From positions 1,178,001 through 1,242,000 of the forward strand of contig CAWAHU010000001.1 in the NCBI GenBank assembly GCA_963781955.1: DNA of 64,000 bases, in the 5' to 3' direction. The position numbers and the translations under genes were made by a program. Shown in pieces: positions 1-7,599 of this stretch. Each line of letters starts with the position of its first letter. The stretch's first letter is position 1. The notes under the pieces are model-generated. The model saw only the letters and a list, made by a program, of their open reading frames with translations, was not told where the DNA came from and searched no databases. The stretch is from Bog-473 sp963781955 (GTDB taxonomy: Bacteria > Actinomycetota > Acidimicrobiia > Acidimicrobiales > RAAP-2).

Positions 1-388
1 CGTCGAACGCACCCCAGGTGAACGGGAGCGCGCTGCCGTCGGCCTCCACCAGCGGGGTGCCAGTGCCGTTGGCGGCCAGCATGCCGGCGCTCAGGTCGGC
101 GCCGACCACGCGGTAGCCGCGACGGAGCGCGAGGCGCGACAGGTCACCGGTGCCGCAGGCCAGGTCGAGGACGCGGGCGCCGGCCGGTAGCGCCAGGGAT
201 TCGACGGTGGTACGGCGCCAGACCTGGTCCAGCCCGAAGGTCATGAGCCGGTTCACCATGTCATAGCGGGGCGCGATGGTGTCGAACATGGCGCGTACCC
301 GCGCCGTCTTCTCCGGGCCGGTGGGCAGCGGCTCTTCGGACGCCTCGGGGGCGGCCGGAGTCGCCGGTGTCACCGGGCCCGCGTCCAC
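1..388 (-). CDS. ubiE: Demethylmenaquinone/ubiquinone methyltransferase, 3' end cut by window
   Basis: The gene runs off the left edge, so only the N-terminal part is present. The visible protein has the class I SAM-dependent methyltransferase start of the UbiE/MenG family: MFDTIAPRYDMVNRLMTFGL, then the SAM-binding loop VLDLACGTGDL about 25 residues later and GADLSAGML. In this family it methylates demethylmenaquinone, the last step of menaquinone synthesis. In actinobacteria it acts in the cytosol next to the membrane. A menC gene lies at about 40 kb in the same window. The start is uncertain: GTG at 388 or GTG at 373 gives a Pro/Ala/Glu-rich N-terminal extension before the family core. It sits 38 nt downstream of the MaoC gene on the same strand and may be cotranscribed with it. 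Confidence 0.85.
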   Translation of the reverse strand, partial: MDAGPVTPATPAAPEASEEPLPTGPEKTARVRAMFDTIAPRYDMVNRLMTFGLDQVWRRTTVESLALPAGARVLDLACGTGDLSRLALRRGYRVVGADLSAGMLAANGTGTPLVEADGSALPFTWGAFD

Positions 389-426
389 CGCTGCCGCCTG
401 CTGCCGCGATCGGGCACCCGAGCCAC

Positions 427-879
427 TCAGCGGAAGTAGCGGTACACGACCTGGGCCACGCAGGCCGGCTTCGGCGCGTCCTTGACTTCGAAGACGAGAT
501 CGAAGGTGACCTGCACCCCGCTGCCGGTCTCCTCGACGTCGGCGACGGTCACCCCCATGCGCAGATCGGACCCAACCGGCACCGGAGAGGGAAAGCGCAC
601 CTTGTTACAACCGTAGTTCACGCCGAAGGTCATCTTCTCGACCGTGAGCACGCGGTTGAGAAGCACAGGAGCGAGGGACAGGGTCAGGTACCCGTGGGCG
701 ATGGCTCCGCCGAAAGGACCGTCCTTGGCGCGTTCGGGGTCGACGTGGATCCACTGGTGGTCGTCGGTTGCGTCGGCGAAGAGGTTCACCCTGTCCTGGG
801 TGATCGTCTCCCACTCGGAGTAGCCGATGTGCTGTCCGACGAGGGTGTGGAATTCGTCGACGGCAACGGCGGTGGTCAT
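427..879 (-). CDS. MaoC-like (R)-enoyl-CoA hydratase domain protein
   Basis: A 150-residue single hot-dog domain of the MaoC/NodN dehydratase family. The catalytic region reads FADATDDHQWIHVDPERA followed by GPFGGAIAHGYLTLSL, which carries the expected Asp and His of the hydratase motif. The family hydrates trans-2-enoyl-CoA in fatty acid or polyketide-like metabolism; the substrate cannot be read here. An upstream in-frame start at 915 exists, but ATG 879 is preceded by GAGGAG at good spacing and matches the family N-terminus, so it was chosen. It is transcribed divergently from the VIT-family gene and lies just upstream of the ubiE-like gene. Confidence 0.88.
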   Translation of the reverse strand: MTTAVAVDEFHTLVGQHIGYSEWETITQDRVNLFADATDDHQWIHVDPERAKDGPFGGAIAHGYLTLSLAPVLLNRVLTVEKMTFGVNYGCNKVRFPSPVPVGSDLRMGVTVADVEETGSGVQVTFDLVFEVKDAPKPACVAQVVYRYFR

Positions 880-965
880 GGTCTGCTCCTCACTGATGGG
901 CGGGCTCGGGCTCACTACCGCTGCTGGACGCTACCCGCGCCGGGGACCTCACTAGGGTGGCCCTG

Positions 966-1688
966 GTGAGCACCGCCGGCGAGCACGACTTCAATCCCCC
1001 ACACCGTCATCGGGACGTGCGGGGCGGAGGTGCCCGGGCCGCCGTCTTCGGGATCAGCGACGGCCTGGTGACCAACGTGTCCCTGGTCCTCGGCATGGCG
1101 GGGGCCAATCCGGGTGGGTCCATTGTCAAGCTGGCCGGCGTGGCCGGGCTCATCGCCGGCTCCTTCTCCATGGCGGCCGGGGAGTACGTGTCGATGAAGG
1201 CCCAGCGTGAGCTGATGGAGCGCGAGCTCGAGGTCGAGCGCCGCGCCATCACCCATCACCCCGAAGGAGAGGCGGCGGAGCTCCGTGGCATGTACGTGCA
1301 GCGGGGGATCGACCCTGACGTGGCCACCGACATGGTCAAGGAGGTGCACCGCGACCCGGATCTCGCGCTCGAGGTGCACGCACGCGAGGAGCTGGGCATC
1401 TCCGTGCAGAGCCTGGGTTCGCCCTGGCAGGCGGCGGCGGCGTCGTTCATCACGTTCGCCATCGGCGCCTTCATCCCCCTTCTGCCGTGGCTCTTCACGT
1501 CGGGAACGGCCGCACTCGTCATGTCGATCGCCTTCAGCGCCGTGGCCGCCGTCGTGGTTGGGGTCGTGCTGGCCCGGTTCACCGAGCGCTCACCGTTCGC
1601 CTCCGCGCTGCGCCAGCTCGTTGTGACCGGGGTGGCCGCCACGGTCACCTACGGGGTCGGACGCGCCATCGGCACCGGCGTCAGCTGA
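966..1688 (+). CDS. VIT/CCC1 family membrane transporter
   Basis: A 240-residue protein of the VIT1/CCC1/Nodulin-21 family, which moves iron or manganese across membranes. The N-terminal region AAVFGISDGLVTNVSLVLG is the conserved first transmembrane helix, followed by AGLIAGSFSMAAGEYVS. A charged cytosolic helical segment rich in Glu/Arg (about residues 75-145) holds the metal-binding domain seen in plant VIT1. Three more hydrophobic helices follow. GTG 957 is also in frame, but TAGGGT at 953-958 sits 7 nt before GTG 966, the leaderless arrangement seen repeatedly in this window, so 966 is preferred. Metal specificity is inferred from the family only. Confidence 0.85.
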   Translation: MSTAGEHDFNPPHRHRDVRGGGARAAVFGISDGLVTNVSLVLGMAGANPGGSIVKLAGVAGLIAGSFSMAAGEYVSMKAQRELMERELEVERRAITHHPEGEAAELRGMYVQRGIDPDVATDMVKEVHRDPDLALEVHAREELGISVQSLGSPWQAAAASFITFAIGAFIPLLPWLFTSGTAALVMSIAFSAVAAVVVGVVLARFTERSPFASALRQLVVTGVAATVTYGVGRAIGTGVS

Positions 1689-1700
1689 TCCAGCGCGGGC

Positions 1701-2699
1701 TCACGACGGAGCCCCGCGGCGCGGGTCGCGCCGGTAGCAGCGGTCCACATGATCGACGGTGAAGCCGAGTGAGCGGTAGAGCGACACCGCCGCCTCGTTG
1801 TCGGCGTCGGTGTAGAGCATCCCATGGTGCACGCCGCGTCCGGCCAGGGACTCGAGCCCGGCCACCGTGAGCGAGCGGCCCCAGCCGTGGCCGTGGTGGC
1901 GCGGGTCGACGGCGACCACGTAGATCTCCCCCAGAACCGGTGTGGCGGCGCGGTGGACCTTGGTCCAGCAGAACCCGATGAGGCCAGGGCCGTCCGGGTC
2001 GTCGGCCACCAAGAACCCCTTCAACTCGACCCACGGGGCATTCATGCGGTCGCGGAGCTGGTCCACCGTCCAGCCGCCCTGCTCCGGGTGGGTGGCGAAG
2101 GCACGGTTGTTGGTGTCGACCCACACACCCTCGTCGCGTCCGGGGACGAACGGCCGGGTGGCGAGCGGGCGTGTGGCGGCCATCACGCCGGGATCGAGCG
2201 GCAACGGGACGCGCATCTGGAGCAGGTCGCGTTCGGGGTCGAACCCGAGGGCGGCGGCGCGCCGGTCGTCGGAACGGCTCGCCTGCATGGCCCACATCTC
2301 GACGGCGTGGTCGGCTGCCGATTCGGCCACGGCCCGGCGGGCCAGAGCGGTCGTCAGGTCACCGGCGCTCCCGGCGACGGCGCCGCCCTGGGCGTCGTCG
2401 TGCCGGGAGGCGGGGTCCACGACGACGTGGACCACCGTCGAGCCGTCCCGGCCGGGGGAGAGGAGCGCACAGCCCCGCACGAGGTGCTCGCCCCCGGGAC
2501 CGCGGGCGAGCACCAGACGTTCACCGACCGGCCGGGTTGGATGCAGGAGAGCGAGGCGTTGCGGCTCGGGCAAGGCGGGGTGTCCGTCCACCTCCTCGGC
2601 GCGGGTCAGCAGGCCGCTCAGGGCGGAGCGGTCTGCGGGTTCGAGCGTGGCGAGGCTGGTGACGACGAGCTCCTCCCGACCGTTGCCCCCAGCACTCAT
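1701..2699 (-). CDS. mshD: Mycothiol synthase (GNAT acetyltransferase)
   Basis: A 332-residue protein with two GNAT domains in tandem, the architecture of MshD, which acetylates Cys-GlcN-Ins to finish mycothiol. The C-terminal domain is the clearer one: GEIYVVAVDPRHHGHGWGRS is the acetyl-CoA-binding motif A, followed by LYTDADNEAAVSLYRSLGF. The N-terminal domain is degenerate, as usual in MshD (VVHVVVDPASR). Length is close to the roughly 315 residues of mycobacterial MshD. Mycothiol marks actinobacteria. The start ATG 2699 has no ribosome binding site, but TACGTT ends 6 nt upstream inside the palindrome shared with nth, so the mRNA is probably leaderless. Confidence 0.85.
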   Translation of the reverse strand: MSAGGNGREELVVTSLATLEPADRSALSGLLTRAEEVDGHPALPEPQRLALLHPTRPVGERLVLARGPGGEHLVRGCALLSPGRDGSTVVHVVVDPASRHDDAQGGAVAGSAGDLTTALARRAVAESAADHAVEMWAMQASRSDDRRAAALGFDPERDLLQMRVPLPLDPGVMAATRPLATRPFVPGRDEGVWVDTNNRAFATHPEQGGWTVDQLRDRMNAPWVELKGFLVADDPDGPGLIGFCWTKVHRAATPVLGEIYVVAVDPRHHGHGWGRSLTVAGLESLAGRGVHHGMLYTDADNEAAVSLYRSLGFTVDHVDRCYRRDPRRGAPS

Positions 2700-2700
2700 C

Positions 2701-2728
2701 GGATCAACGTAACCCGGTACGTTGATCC
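2701..2728. promoter_or_regulatory. Perfect palindrome forming the whole mshD/nth divergent intergenic region
   Basis: The 30 nt between the two divergent start codons hold an exact inverted repeat: arms 2701-2711 and 2718-2728 (TACGTTGATCC read outward) around the 6-nt spacer ACCCGG. On each strand the outward arm presents TACGTT, a TANNNT-type -10 box, exactly 6 nt before the start codon of mshD (2699) or nth (2730). The palindrome is therefore most simply two mirror-image leaderless promoters. It could also be an operator that silences both genes at once. Confidence 0.7.
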
Positions 2729-2729
2729 G

Positions 2730-3407
2730 GTGGCGAAGCCCCGGACACCCAAGGGCAGGGCGCGCCTGGCCATGGAGCGCCTGGCGGCGCGCTACCCGGG
2801 CAGCGCGGCCGAGTTGTGTGCGCTCGACTTCCACGACCCGTTCCAGCTGCTGGCGGCCACGATCCTGTCGGCCCAGAGCACCGACGCCCGGGTCAACATG
2901 GTGACACCCGCCCTCTTCGCCGCCTACCCGGACGCCGCCGCGCTGGCTGCGGCCAACCCCGAGGACGTCGAGGGGATCATCCGGTCCACCGGGTTCTTCC
3001 GGGCCAAGGCACGGAGCCTGATCGGCATGGCGGCCACCGTCTCCGAGCGATTCGGGGGCGAAGTGCCCGCGGGGCTGTCCGACCTGGTGGCGATTCCGGG
3101 CGTCGGTCGCAAGACGGGCAACGTCGTGCGGAGCGTCGCCTTCGGCCTGCCCGGGCTGCCGGTGGACACGCACGTGCTCCGGGTGAGTCAGCGCCTCGGG
3201 CTCGTCGAGGAGCTACCGGTCACGGCCTGGCGGGACGCTGTCAAGGTGGAGCACGTGCTGAACACGTTCATCCCCGCCACCGAGCGCGGCGCCTTCAGCC
3301 TGCGAGTGATCCTGCACGGACGCGAGACGTGCCCCGCACGGCGACCTCACTGTGCTGCCTGCCCGCTGTCGGACTTCTGCCCGTCTGCCGTATTCCCCGC
3401 CGCCTGA
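2730..3407 (+). CDS. nth: Endonuclease III, DNA glycosylase/AP lyase
   Basis: A 225-residue base-excision repair enzyme that removes oxidised pyrimidines and cuts the abasic site. All family signatures are present: ILSAQSTDARVN near the N-terminus, the helix-hairpin-helix LVAIPGVGRKTGNVV with the catalytic Lys, then VDTHVLRVSQRLGL with the catalytic Asp. At the C-terminus the four [4Fe-4S] cysteines have the canonical spacing C-x6-C-x2-C-x5-C. A much longer in-frame extension upstream is antisense to mshD and not credible. GTG 2730 lies 6 nt after a TACGTT box, so it should be leaderless. Confidence 0.93.
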   Translation: MAKPRTPKGRARLAMERLAARYPGSAAELCALDFHDPFQLLAATILSAQSTDARVNMVTPALFAAYPDAAALAAANPEDVEGIIRSTGFFRAKARSLIGMAATVSERFGGEVPAGLSDLVAIPGVGRKTGNVVRSVAFGLPGLPVDTHVLRVSQRLGLVEELPVTAWRDAVKVEHVLNTFIPATERGAFSLRVILHGRETCPARRPHCAACPLSDFCPSAVFPAA

Positions 3408-3462
3408 CTTCTGCTATTCGAGGCACCTGGATCTGGTAGGTGAACAGCGTGGAGTCGCGGGC

Positions 3463-3575
3463 TACCATGTGGCCGGAACCGGTTCCCGCCACCTGGTTCC
3501 ACGAGGGCCGACGCCAGGATCCGCCTCCTGGTCGGCTCGCACCAGTGCCGGCCTTTGGGCCGGCACTGGTGTTTT
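3463..3575 (+). ncRNA. Candidate small RNA ending in a strong intrinsic terminator
   Basis: The 238 nt between nth and the antitoxin gene hold no convincing ORF. TACCAT at 3463-3468 could be a -10 box. Downstream come GGAACC/GGTTCC pairs, then a hairpin built from GCCGA/TCGGC and CCAGGA/TCCTGG closing on a six-base loop. Last is a perfect 14-bp stem (3540-3553 with 3558-3571, loop TTTG) followed by TTTT. A transcript of about 100 nt fits. The terminator could simply serve nth, but the extra hairpins before it favour an RNA gene. It resembles no RNA family I can name. Confidence 0.45.
3540..3575 (+). terminator. Rho-independent terminator after nth
   Basis: Perfect 14-bp GC-rich inverted repeat (3540-3553 and 3558-3571), four-base loop TTTG, then four T residues. 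It is the strongest terminator seen in the window and separates nth from the toxin-antitoxin-like pair. Confidence 0.88.
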
Positions 3576-3645
3576 CCCGGGACGGTCGCACCACCGGGAG
3601 GACGGTGGGCGCGCTGGTATTACTTCAGGTGTTACCCTCGGCCCC

Positions 3646-3912
3646 ATGGTCACCAAACGTTCGGTGTCGCTCGACGACGCGGTGGCCGCCGCGGTCGAGG
3701 AGGCGGCTCGCCAGGACAGCGTCTCCTTCAGTGCGTGGCTCTCGTCGGCAGCCGAACGGCAGTTGCGCGTACGCCAGGGCCTCCGCGGTGTGGCCGCGTG
3801 GGAGGGCGAGACCGGCTCGCTCAGCGCCGAGGAGGTGGCGGCTGGTGAGGCTCTGCTGGCCCGCCTCCGTTCGGGGATGTCCGGCGTTGCGTCGCGCGTG
3901 CGGCGCCGGTGA
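3646..3912 (+). CDS. Ribbon-helix-helix antitoxin-like protein
   Basis: An 88-residue protein whose N-terminus (MVTKRSVSLDDAVAAAVEEA) fits a ribbon-helix-helix DNA-binding fold: a short beta strand followed by two helices. The rest is helical and Arg-rich at the end. It overlaps the next gene by four bases (GTGA), the usual layout of an antitoxin followed by its toxin. It should bind the PIN protein and repress its own operon. TACCCT (3633-3638) lies 7 nt before ATG 3646 with no ribosome binding site, which again suggests a leaderless mRNA. The family assignment rests on fold pattern and context. Confidence 0.7.
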   Translation: MVTKRSVSLDDAVAAAVEEAARQDSVSFSAWLSSAAERQLRVRQGLRGVAAWEGETGSLSAEEVAAGEALLARLRSGMSGVASRVRRR

Positions 3913-4310
3913 GCCCGGACACACGCCGCGAGGGGCTGGTCTACGGGCTGGGTGCGCTGCATGCCGCAGCACGCGGCGACAGGATGATGTGGGCCCTGCA
4001 CCGGGCCGCGCTGTCTAACGGGATCGTGCCCGTCGTGCCCGCGATCACCGCCGCTGAGGGATATCGGACCGAGGGACGCCAGGACCGCGTCAGTGAGCTG
4101 CTGGCCGGCACGGAGGTGGAGCCGTTCACGGCCGACACGGCCCGGCGGTCGGGCGAGATCGCGGCACGGTGCGACACGTCGGACCTCAGTGCCATCGCCG
4201 TCGTCGAGGTGGCCGAACGCCGCAACTGCGCGGTCGTGTCCCAGCGCCAGCCCGTCCTGCGCACCGCGGCCTCCCTGCTCGGCCACGAGCTTGTGCTCTA
4301 CGCCGTCTGA
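3909..4310 (+). CDS. PIN-domain (VapC-like) protein with degenerate active site
   Basis: A 133-residue protein that follows the VapC-like PIN pattern throughout: GLVYGLGALHAAARGDRMMWALHR at the start, a middle VEPFTADTARRSGEIA, and TSDLSAIAVVEVAERRNCAVVS near the end. In active relatives the first strand carries an Asp where this protein has Gly (VYGLG), the pair after TSD contains a second Asp that is Ala here, and the last strand has VTSD where this protein has VVSQ. At least two of the acidic metal ligands therefore seem to be lost. It may be an inactive toxin remnant or a non-nuclease partner. It starts on the GTGA that overlaps the antitoxin stop. Confidence 0.72.
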   Translation: MSPDTRREGLVYGLGALHAAARGDRMMWALHRAALSNGIVPVVPAITAAEGYRTEGRQDRVSELLAGTEVEPFTADTARRSGEIAARCDTSDLSAIAVVEVAERRNCAVVSQRQPVLRTAASLLGHELVLYAV

Positions 4311-4321
4311 CCGCGCTGCGC

Positions 4322-4513
4322 TCAGCCGCGGGCGGCCTGCGTGAAGCGCCGGAGCCGGCGCAGCGCTCCACCCAGCGCACGCTCGACGGCGACCAGCTCG
4401 TGGGCCATGTCCTCGTCGCCGCTGGCCAGAGCGCCCTCGGCCAGCGAGGTGACGCGCTCGTGCAGCTCGGCCAGGGACGAGGACAGGGACGAGATCTCGG
4501 CGGCGGAGGACAT
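4322..4513 (-). CDS. Small coiled-coil protein, unknown function
   Basis: A 63-residue ORF (MSSAAEISSLSSSLAELHE at the start) with heptad-like spacing of Leu and Ala over most of its length and a basic C-terminus (RRLRRFTQAARG). No catalytic motif is visible. It is convergent with the PIN gene and divergent from hisD. An alternative in-frame start at 4531 adds six residues. Codon use matches that of its neighbours, so it is probably real. I do not recognise the family. Confidence 0.5.
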   Translation of the reverse strand: MSSAAEISSLSSSLAELHERVTSLAEGALASGDEDMAHELVAVERALGGALRRLRRFTQAARG

Positions 4514-4571
4514 CCCGCCATGTTGGCCCATCCTCGGCCCAGGTGGGAGATGGGGTGGGGAACGCCGCCGG

Positions 4572-4577
4572 TAGCCT
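4572..4577 (+). promoter_or_regulatory. Probable -10 box of the his-trp block
   Basis: TAGCCT ends 9 nt before the ATG of hisD, with no ribosome binding site between. It fits the TANNNT boxes found just before many first genes in this window. Confidence 0.45.
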
Positions 4578-4586
4578 TGTGAGCTC

Positions 4587-5906
4587 ATGCCCCTCCGTGT
4601 CATCGACCTGCGCGGCACCGAGCCGCCCTTCGACGCCGCCCTGCCGCGCCCGGTGCCTCCCGGCCTCGACGTGCACGACGCCGTGGCCTCGATCCTGCGG
4701 CAGGTGCGCGAGGAGGGCGACGCTGCGGTCGCCCGCTGCACGGCGACCTTCGACGGGGTCGACCTGTCGGGAGGGATGCGGGTCGACCGCTCTCAGCTCG
4801 AGGCGGCGCGCGCCGCCGTGCCGGTTGCCCTGCGCGAGGCGATCGAGGTGGCGTTCGCCCGCATCCTCGCCTACCACGCGCACGAGGGGCAGCCCCCCGG
4901 CGACCTCGCCGGGGACGGGGTGACGGTGACGCACCTCACAAGAGCGGTGGCCCGAGCCGGCCTCTACGCCCCCGGCGGGCGCGCCCGCTACCCGTCGACC
5001 GTCCTGATGTGTGCGGCGCCGGCGCGTGTGGCCGGCGTGCCCAGCGTCGCGCTGTGCGTCCCACCCGGGCCCGACGGGCGGATCGACGACGCCACGTTGT
5101 GCGCCGCTGCGGTCGCCGGCGTCGACGAGGTGTTCCGGGTCGGCGGCGCGCAAGCCGTCGCCGCCATGGCCTACGGGACCGAGAGCATCGTGGCGGTGGA
5201 CGTGATCGCCGGTCCGGGGAACGCATACGTGGCTGAGGCCAAGCGCCAGGTCTCCGGCATGGTGGGCGTGGCTTCCGCATTCGCCGGCCCATCCGAGATC
5301 GTGGTCGTCGCCGGACCCGGGACGCCGGCGGCCTTCGCCGCCGTCGACCTCGTCGTGCAGGCCGAGCACGGGCCCGACGGGATGGCCTGGCTCGTCTGCT
5401 GGGACGCGACGCTGGCAGCGGCCATCGTCGAGGAGGTCGACCGGATCGTGGCCGCGTCGAGCCGTCGGGCCGACCTGGAGTCGACGCTGGCCGGCGCGGG
5501 CGTGGTCTGCCTCGTCGACGGACCCGACGAGGCGGTGGCCGTGGCCAACGTCGTGGCGCCCGAGCACCTGCAGCTGATGGTGCCCGAGGCGGAGGGCCTG
5601 GCCATGCTCGAGTCCGTGCAGAACGCGGGCGCGGTGTTCATCGGGGAATGGTCGCCGGCGAGCGTCGGCGACTACATAGCCGGACCCAATCACGTGCTGC
5701 CCACCAACCGCACGGCGAGGTTCGCCTCGGCGCTGCGCGCCGACGACTTCCGCAAGCACATCCACGCCGTGCGGGTGACGCCCGAGGCGCTGCGTACGCT
5801 CGGGCCTCACGTCGTCACCCTGGCCGAGACCGAGGGGCTGCCGGCCCACGCCGACTCGGTGCGCCGCCGCCTGGCCGCCCTCGACGAGCAGCGGGGCGCG
5901 CCATGA
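4587..5906 (+). CDS. hisD: Histidinol dehydrogenase
   Basis: A 439-residue enzyme that oxidises L-histidinol to L-histidine in two NAD-dependent steps, the end of the histidine pathway. Family signatures are clear: GLYAPGGRARYPSTVLM, the PS00611-like stretch VDVIAGPGNAYVAEAKRQV, FAGPSEIVVVA. The zinc ligands are visible as the Gln and His of QAEHGPDG, the Asp of SVGDYIAGPNHVLPT, and the His of EGLPAHADSV. It is the first gene of the his block and is followed closely by hisC. Confidence 0.96.
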   Translation: MPLRVIDLRGTEPPFDAALPRPVPPGLDVHDAVASILRQVREEGDAAVARCTATFDGVDLSGGMRVDRSQLEAARAAVPVALREAIEVAFARILAYHAHEGQPPGDLAGDGVTVTHLTRAVARAGLYAPGGRARYPSTVLMCAAPARVAGVPSVALCVPPGPDGRIDDATLCAAAVAGVDEVFRVGGAQAVAAMAYGTESIVAVDVIAGPGNAYVAEAKRQVSGMVGVASAFAGPSEIVVVAGPGTPAAFAAVDLVVQAEHGPDGMAWLVCWDATLAAAIVEEVDRIVAASSRRADLESTLAGAGVVCLVDGPDEAVAVANVVAPEHLQLMVPEAEGLAMLESVQNAGAVFIGEWSPASVGDYIAGPNHVLPTNRTARFASALRADDFRKHIHAVRVTPEALRTLGPHVVTLAETEGLPAHADSVRRRLAALDEQRGAP

Positions 5907-5937
5907 GCGCCATGAGCGCCCCGGCACCGGGCGCGCC

Positions 5938-7000
5938 ATGAGCGCGGTGCCGCCGGTGCGGCCCGACCTGGCCCTGGCCGAGGGGTACCACTCACCGCAG
6001 GTCGAGGCCGAGGTCCGCCTGAACACGAACGAGTCGCCCTACGAGCCCCCGGAAGCCTGGCGGGCGGAGTTGCTCGCCGCCCTCGCCGAGGTGCCGTTCC
6101 ATCGGTACCCGGACCGTCCGGCCACCGAGCTGCGAGCGGCCCTGGCCGATCACCACGGGGTCACGCCCGAGGAGGTGTTCTGCGCCAACGGCTCGAACGA
6201 GGTGCTCCAGTGCCTGCTCCTCGCCTTCGGTGGGCCCGGTCGGCGCGCGCTCGTGTTCGAGCCCACCTACGCGCTCCACTCCCACATCGCGCGCATCACG
6301 GCCACCGAGGTGGTGCAGGGCGAGCGAGACGACGGCTTCCTGATCGAGCCCGGGGACGCCGCGGCGGTGATCGCGGCGGCGCGGCCCAAGGTGACCTTCG
6401 TGTGCTCGCCCAACAACCCGACCGGTCGGGCCGAGCCGCCGGCCACCGTGGCGGCAATCTGTGCGGTCGCGCCCGGCCTGGTCGTGGTCGACGAGGCGTA
6501 CGGGCAGTTCTCACCCTTCTCGGCGCTCGACTTGCGCGGGCCGGCGCATCCCGGCTTGGTGGTGACGCGTACCTTCTCAAAGACCTGGGCCCTGGCCGGG
6601 GCCCGCCTCGGGTACCTGGTGGCCGACCCGGCGGTGGTGGCAGCGTGCGAGGCCGTGGTCCTGCCGTACCACCTGTCGGTGCAGACGCAGCTCGCGGGGC
6701 AACTGGCCCTGCGGCATGCGCCCGAGATGGTGGAGCGGGTCGCCCGCATTGCCGAGCAGCGCGGGCGCGTGGCGGCAGCCCTGGCCGGGTTGCGGGTGGA
6801 CACCTGGCCGTCGGACGCCAATTTCATCCTGTTCCGCCCGCGGGCGCGACGCCGACGAGGTGTGGCGGTCCCTGCTGGATCGCTCGGTGCTGATCCGCAA
6901 CTGCGCGGGCTGGGAAGGCTTGCGCGGCTGCCTGCGTGTCAGCATCGGGACGCCCGAGGAGAACGATCGGTTCCTGCACGCCCTGGAGGAGAGCCTGTGA
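5938..7000 (+). CDS. hisC: Histidinol-phosphate aminotransferase, interrupted by a frameshift
   Basis: PLP-dependent class I/II aminotransferase that makes histidinol phosphate. The first 300 codons are normal: RLNTNESPYEPP, FCANGSNEVLQ, VCSPNNPTGR, VVDEAYGQF, and the PLP lysine in TRTFSKTWALAGARLGY. Near 6838-6847, after FILFRPR, the frame breaks. The true C-terminus GRDADEVWRSLLDRSVLIRN through FLHALEESL continues in the +1 frame and stops at 7000, where TGA overlaps the hisB GTG. Total length is 3n+1, so one extra base explains it. Read unshifted, the frame runs straight into hisB and gives a false 553-residue fusion. The spacer after hisD holds three copies of GCGCCATGAGC, the third containing the chosen start. 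Confidence 0.85.
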
Positions 7001-7599
7001 CAACCCGCACCCGCAGCGCCAGCAAGGAACGCGTCACCAAGGAGACAAAGATCGATGCCACCTTGGTACTGGAGGGGACCGGACGCACCGAGGTGGCGAC
7101 CGGGTTGCCCTTCTTCGACCACATGGTGGAGCAGCTCGGGCGCCACGCCGGCTTCGACCTGACGGTGCACGCCACCGGCGACCTCCACGTCGACGCCCAT
7201 CACACGGTCGAAGACGTGGGCATCGTGCTCGGCGGGTGCCTGGCCGAGGCACTCGGGGACAAGGCGGGGATCCGCCGCTTCGCCTCCATCCTGCTGCCGC
7301 TCGACGAGGCGTTGGTCGAGGTGGCGCTCGACCTCTCGGGTCGGCCCTTCCTGGCCTACAAGGTGGAGTTCGCGCCGGACACGCCGGGCCTCGGGACACC
7401 GCCATTCGATCCGCAGCTGGCCGAGGAATTCTGGCGGGCCTTCGCCACCGCGGCGAACATCACGTTGCACGTCCGCCGGCTCGAGGGCAAGAACACGCAC
7501 CACGTGCTCGAAGCCAGCTTCAAGGGTGTGGCCCGCTGCCTGCGCGACGCGGTGCGGGTCGAAGGGGGCGGGGTGCCCTCCACCAAAGGCAGCCTGTGA
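6997..7599 (+). CDS. hisB: Imidazoleglycerol-phosphate dehydratase
   Basis: A 200-residue monofunctional dehydratase converting imidazoleglycerol phosphate to imidazoleacetol phosphate. The metal-binding His/Glu motifs are visible: FFDHMVEQLGRHAGFDL, DAHHTVEDVGIVLG, and near the C-terminus KNTHHVLEASFKGVARCL. There is no fused phosphatase domain, as is normal for actinobacteria. The GTG start overlaps the hisC stop (GTGA), and the hisB stop overlaps the GTG of hisH in the same way, so the three are translationally coupled. Confidence 0.95.
   Translation: MTTRTRSASKERVTKETKIDATLVLEGTGRTEVATGLPFFDHMVEQLGRHAGFDLTVHATGDLHVDAHHTVEDVGIVLGGCLAEALGDKAGIRRFASILLPLDEALVEVALDLSGRPFLAYKVEFAPDTPGLGTPPFDPQLAEEFWRAFATAANITLHVRRLEGKNTHHVLEASFKGVARCLRDAVRVEGGGVPSTKGSL

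Noticed and set aside
3462..6026. An 854-codon minus-strand ORF over the toxin-antitoxin and hisD region
   Set aside because: It is antisense to clearly conserved genes; long open antisense frames are normal at this GC content.
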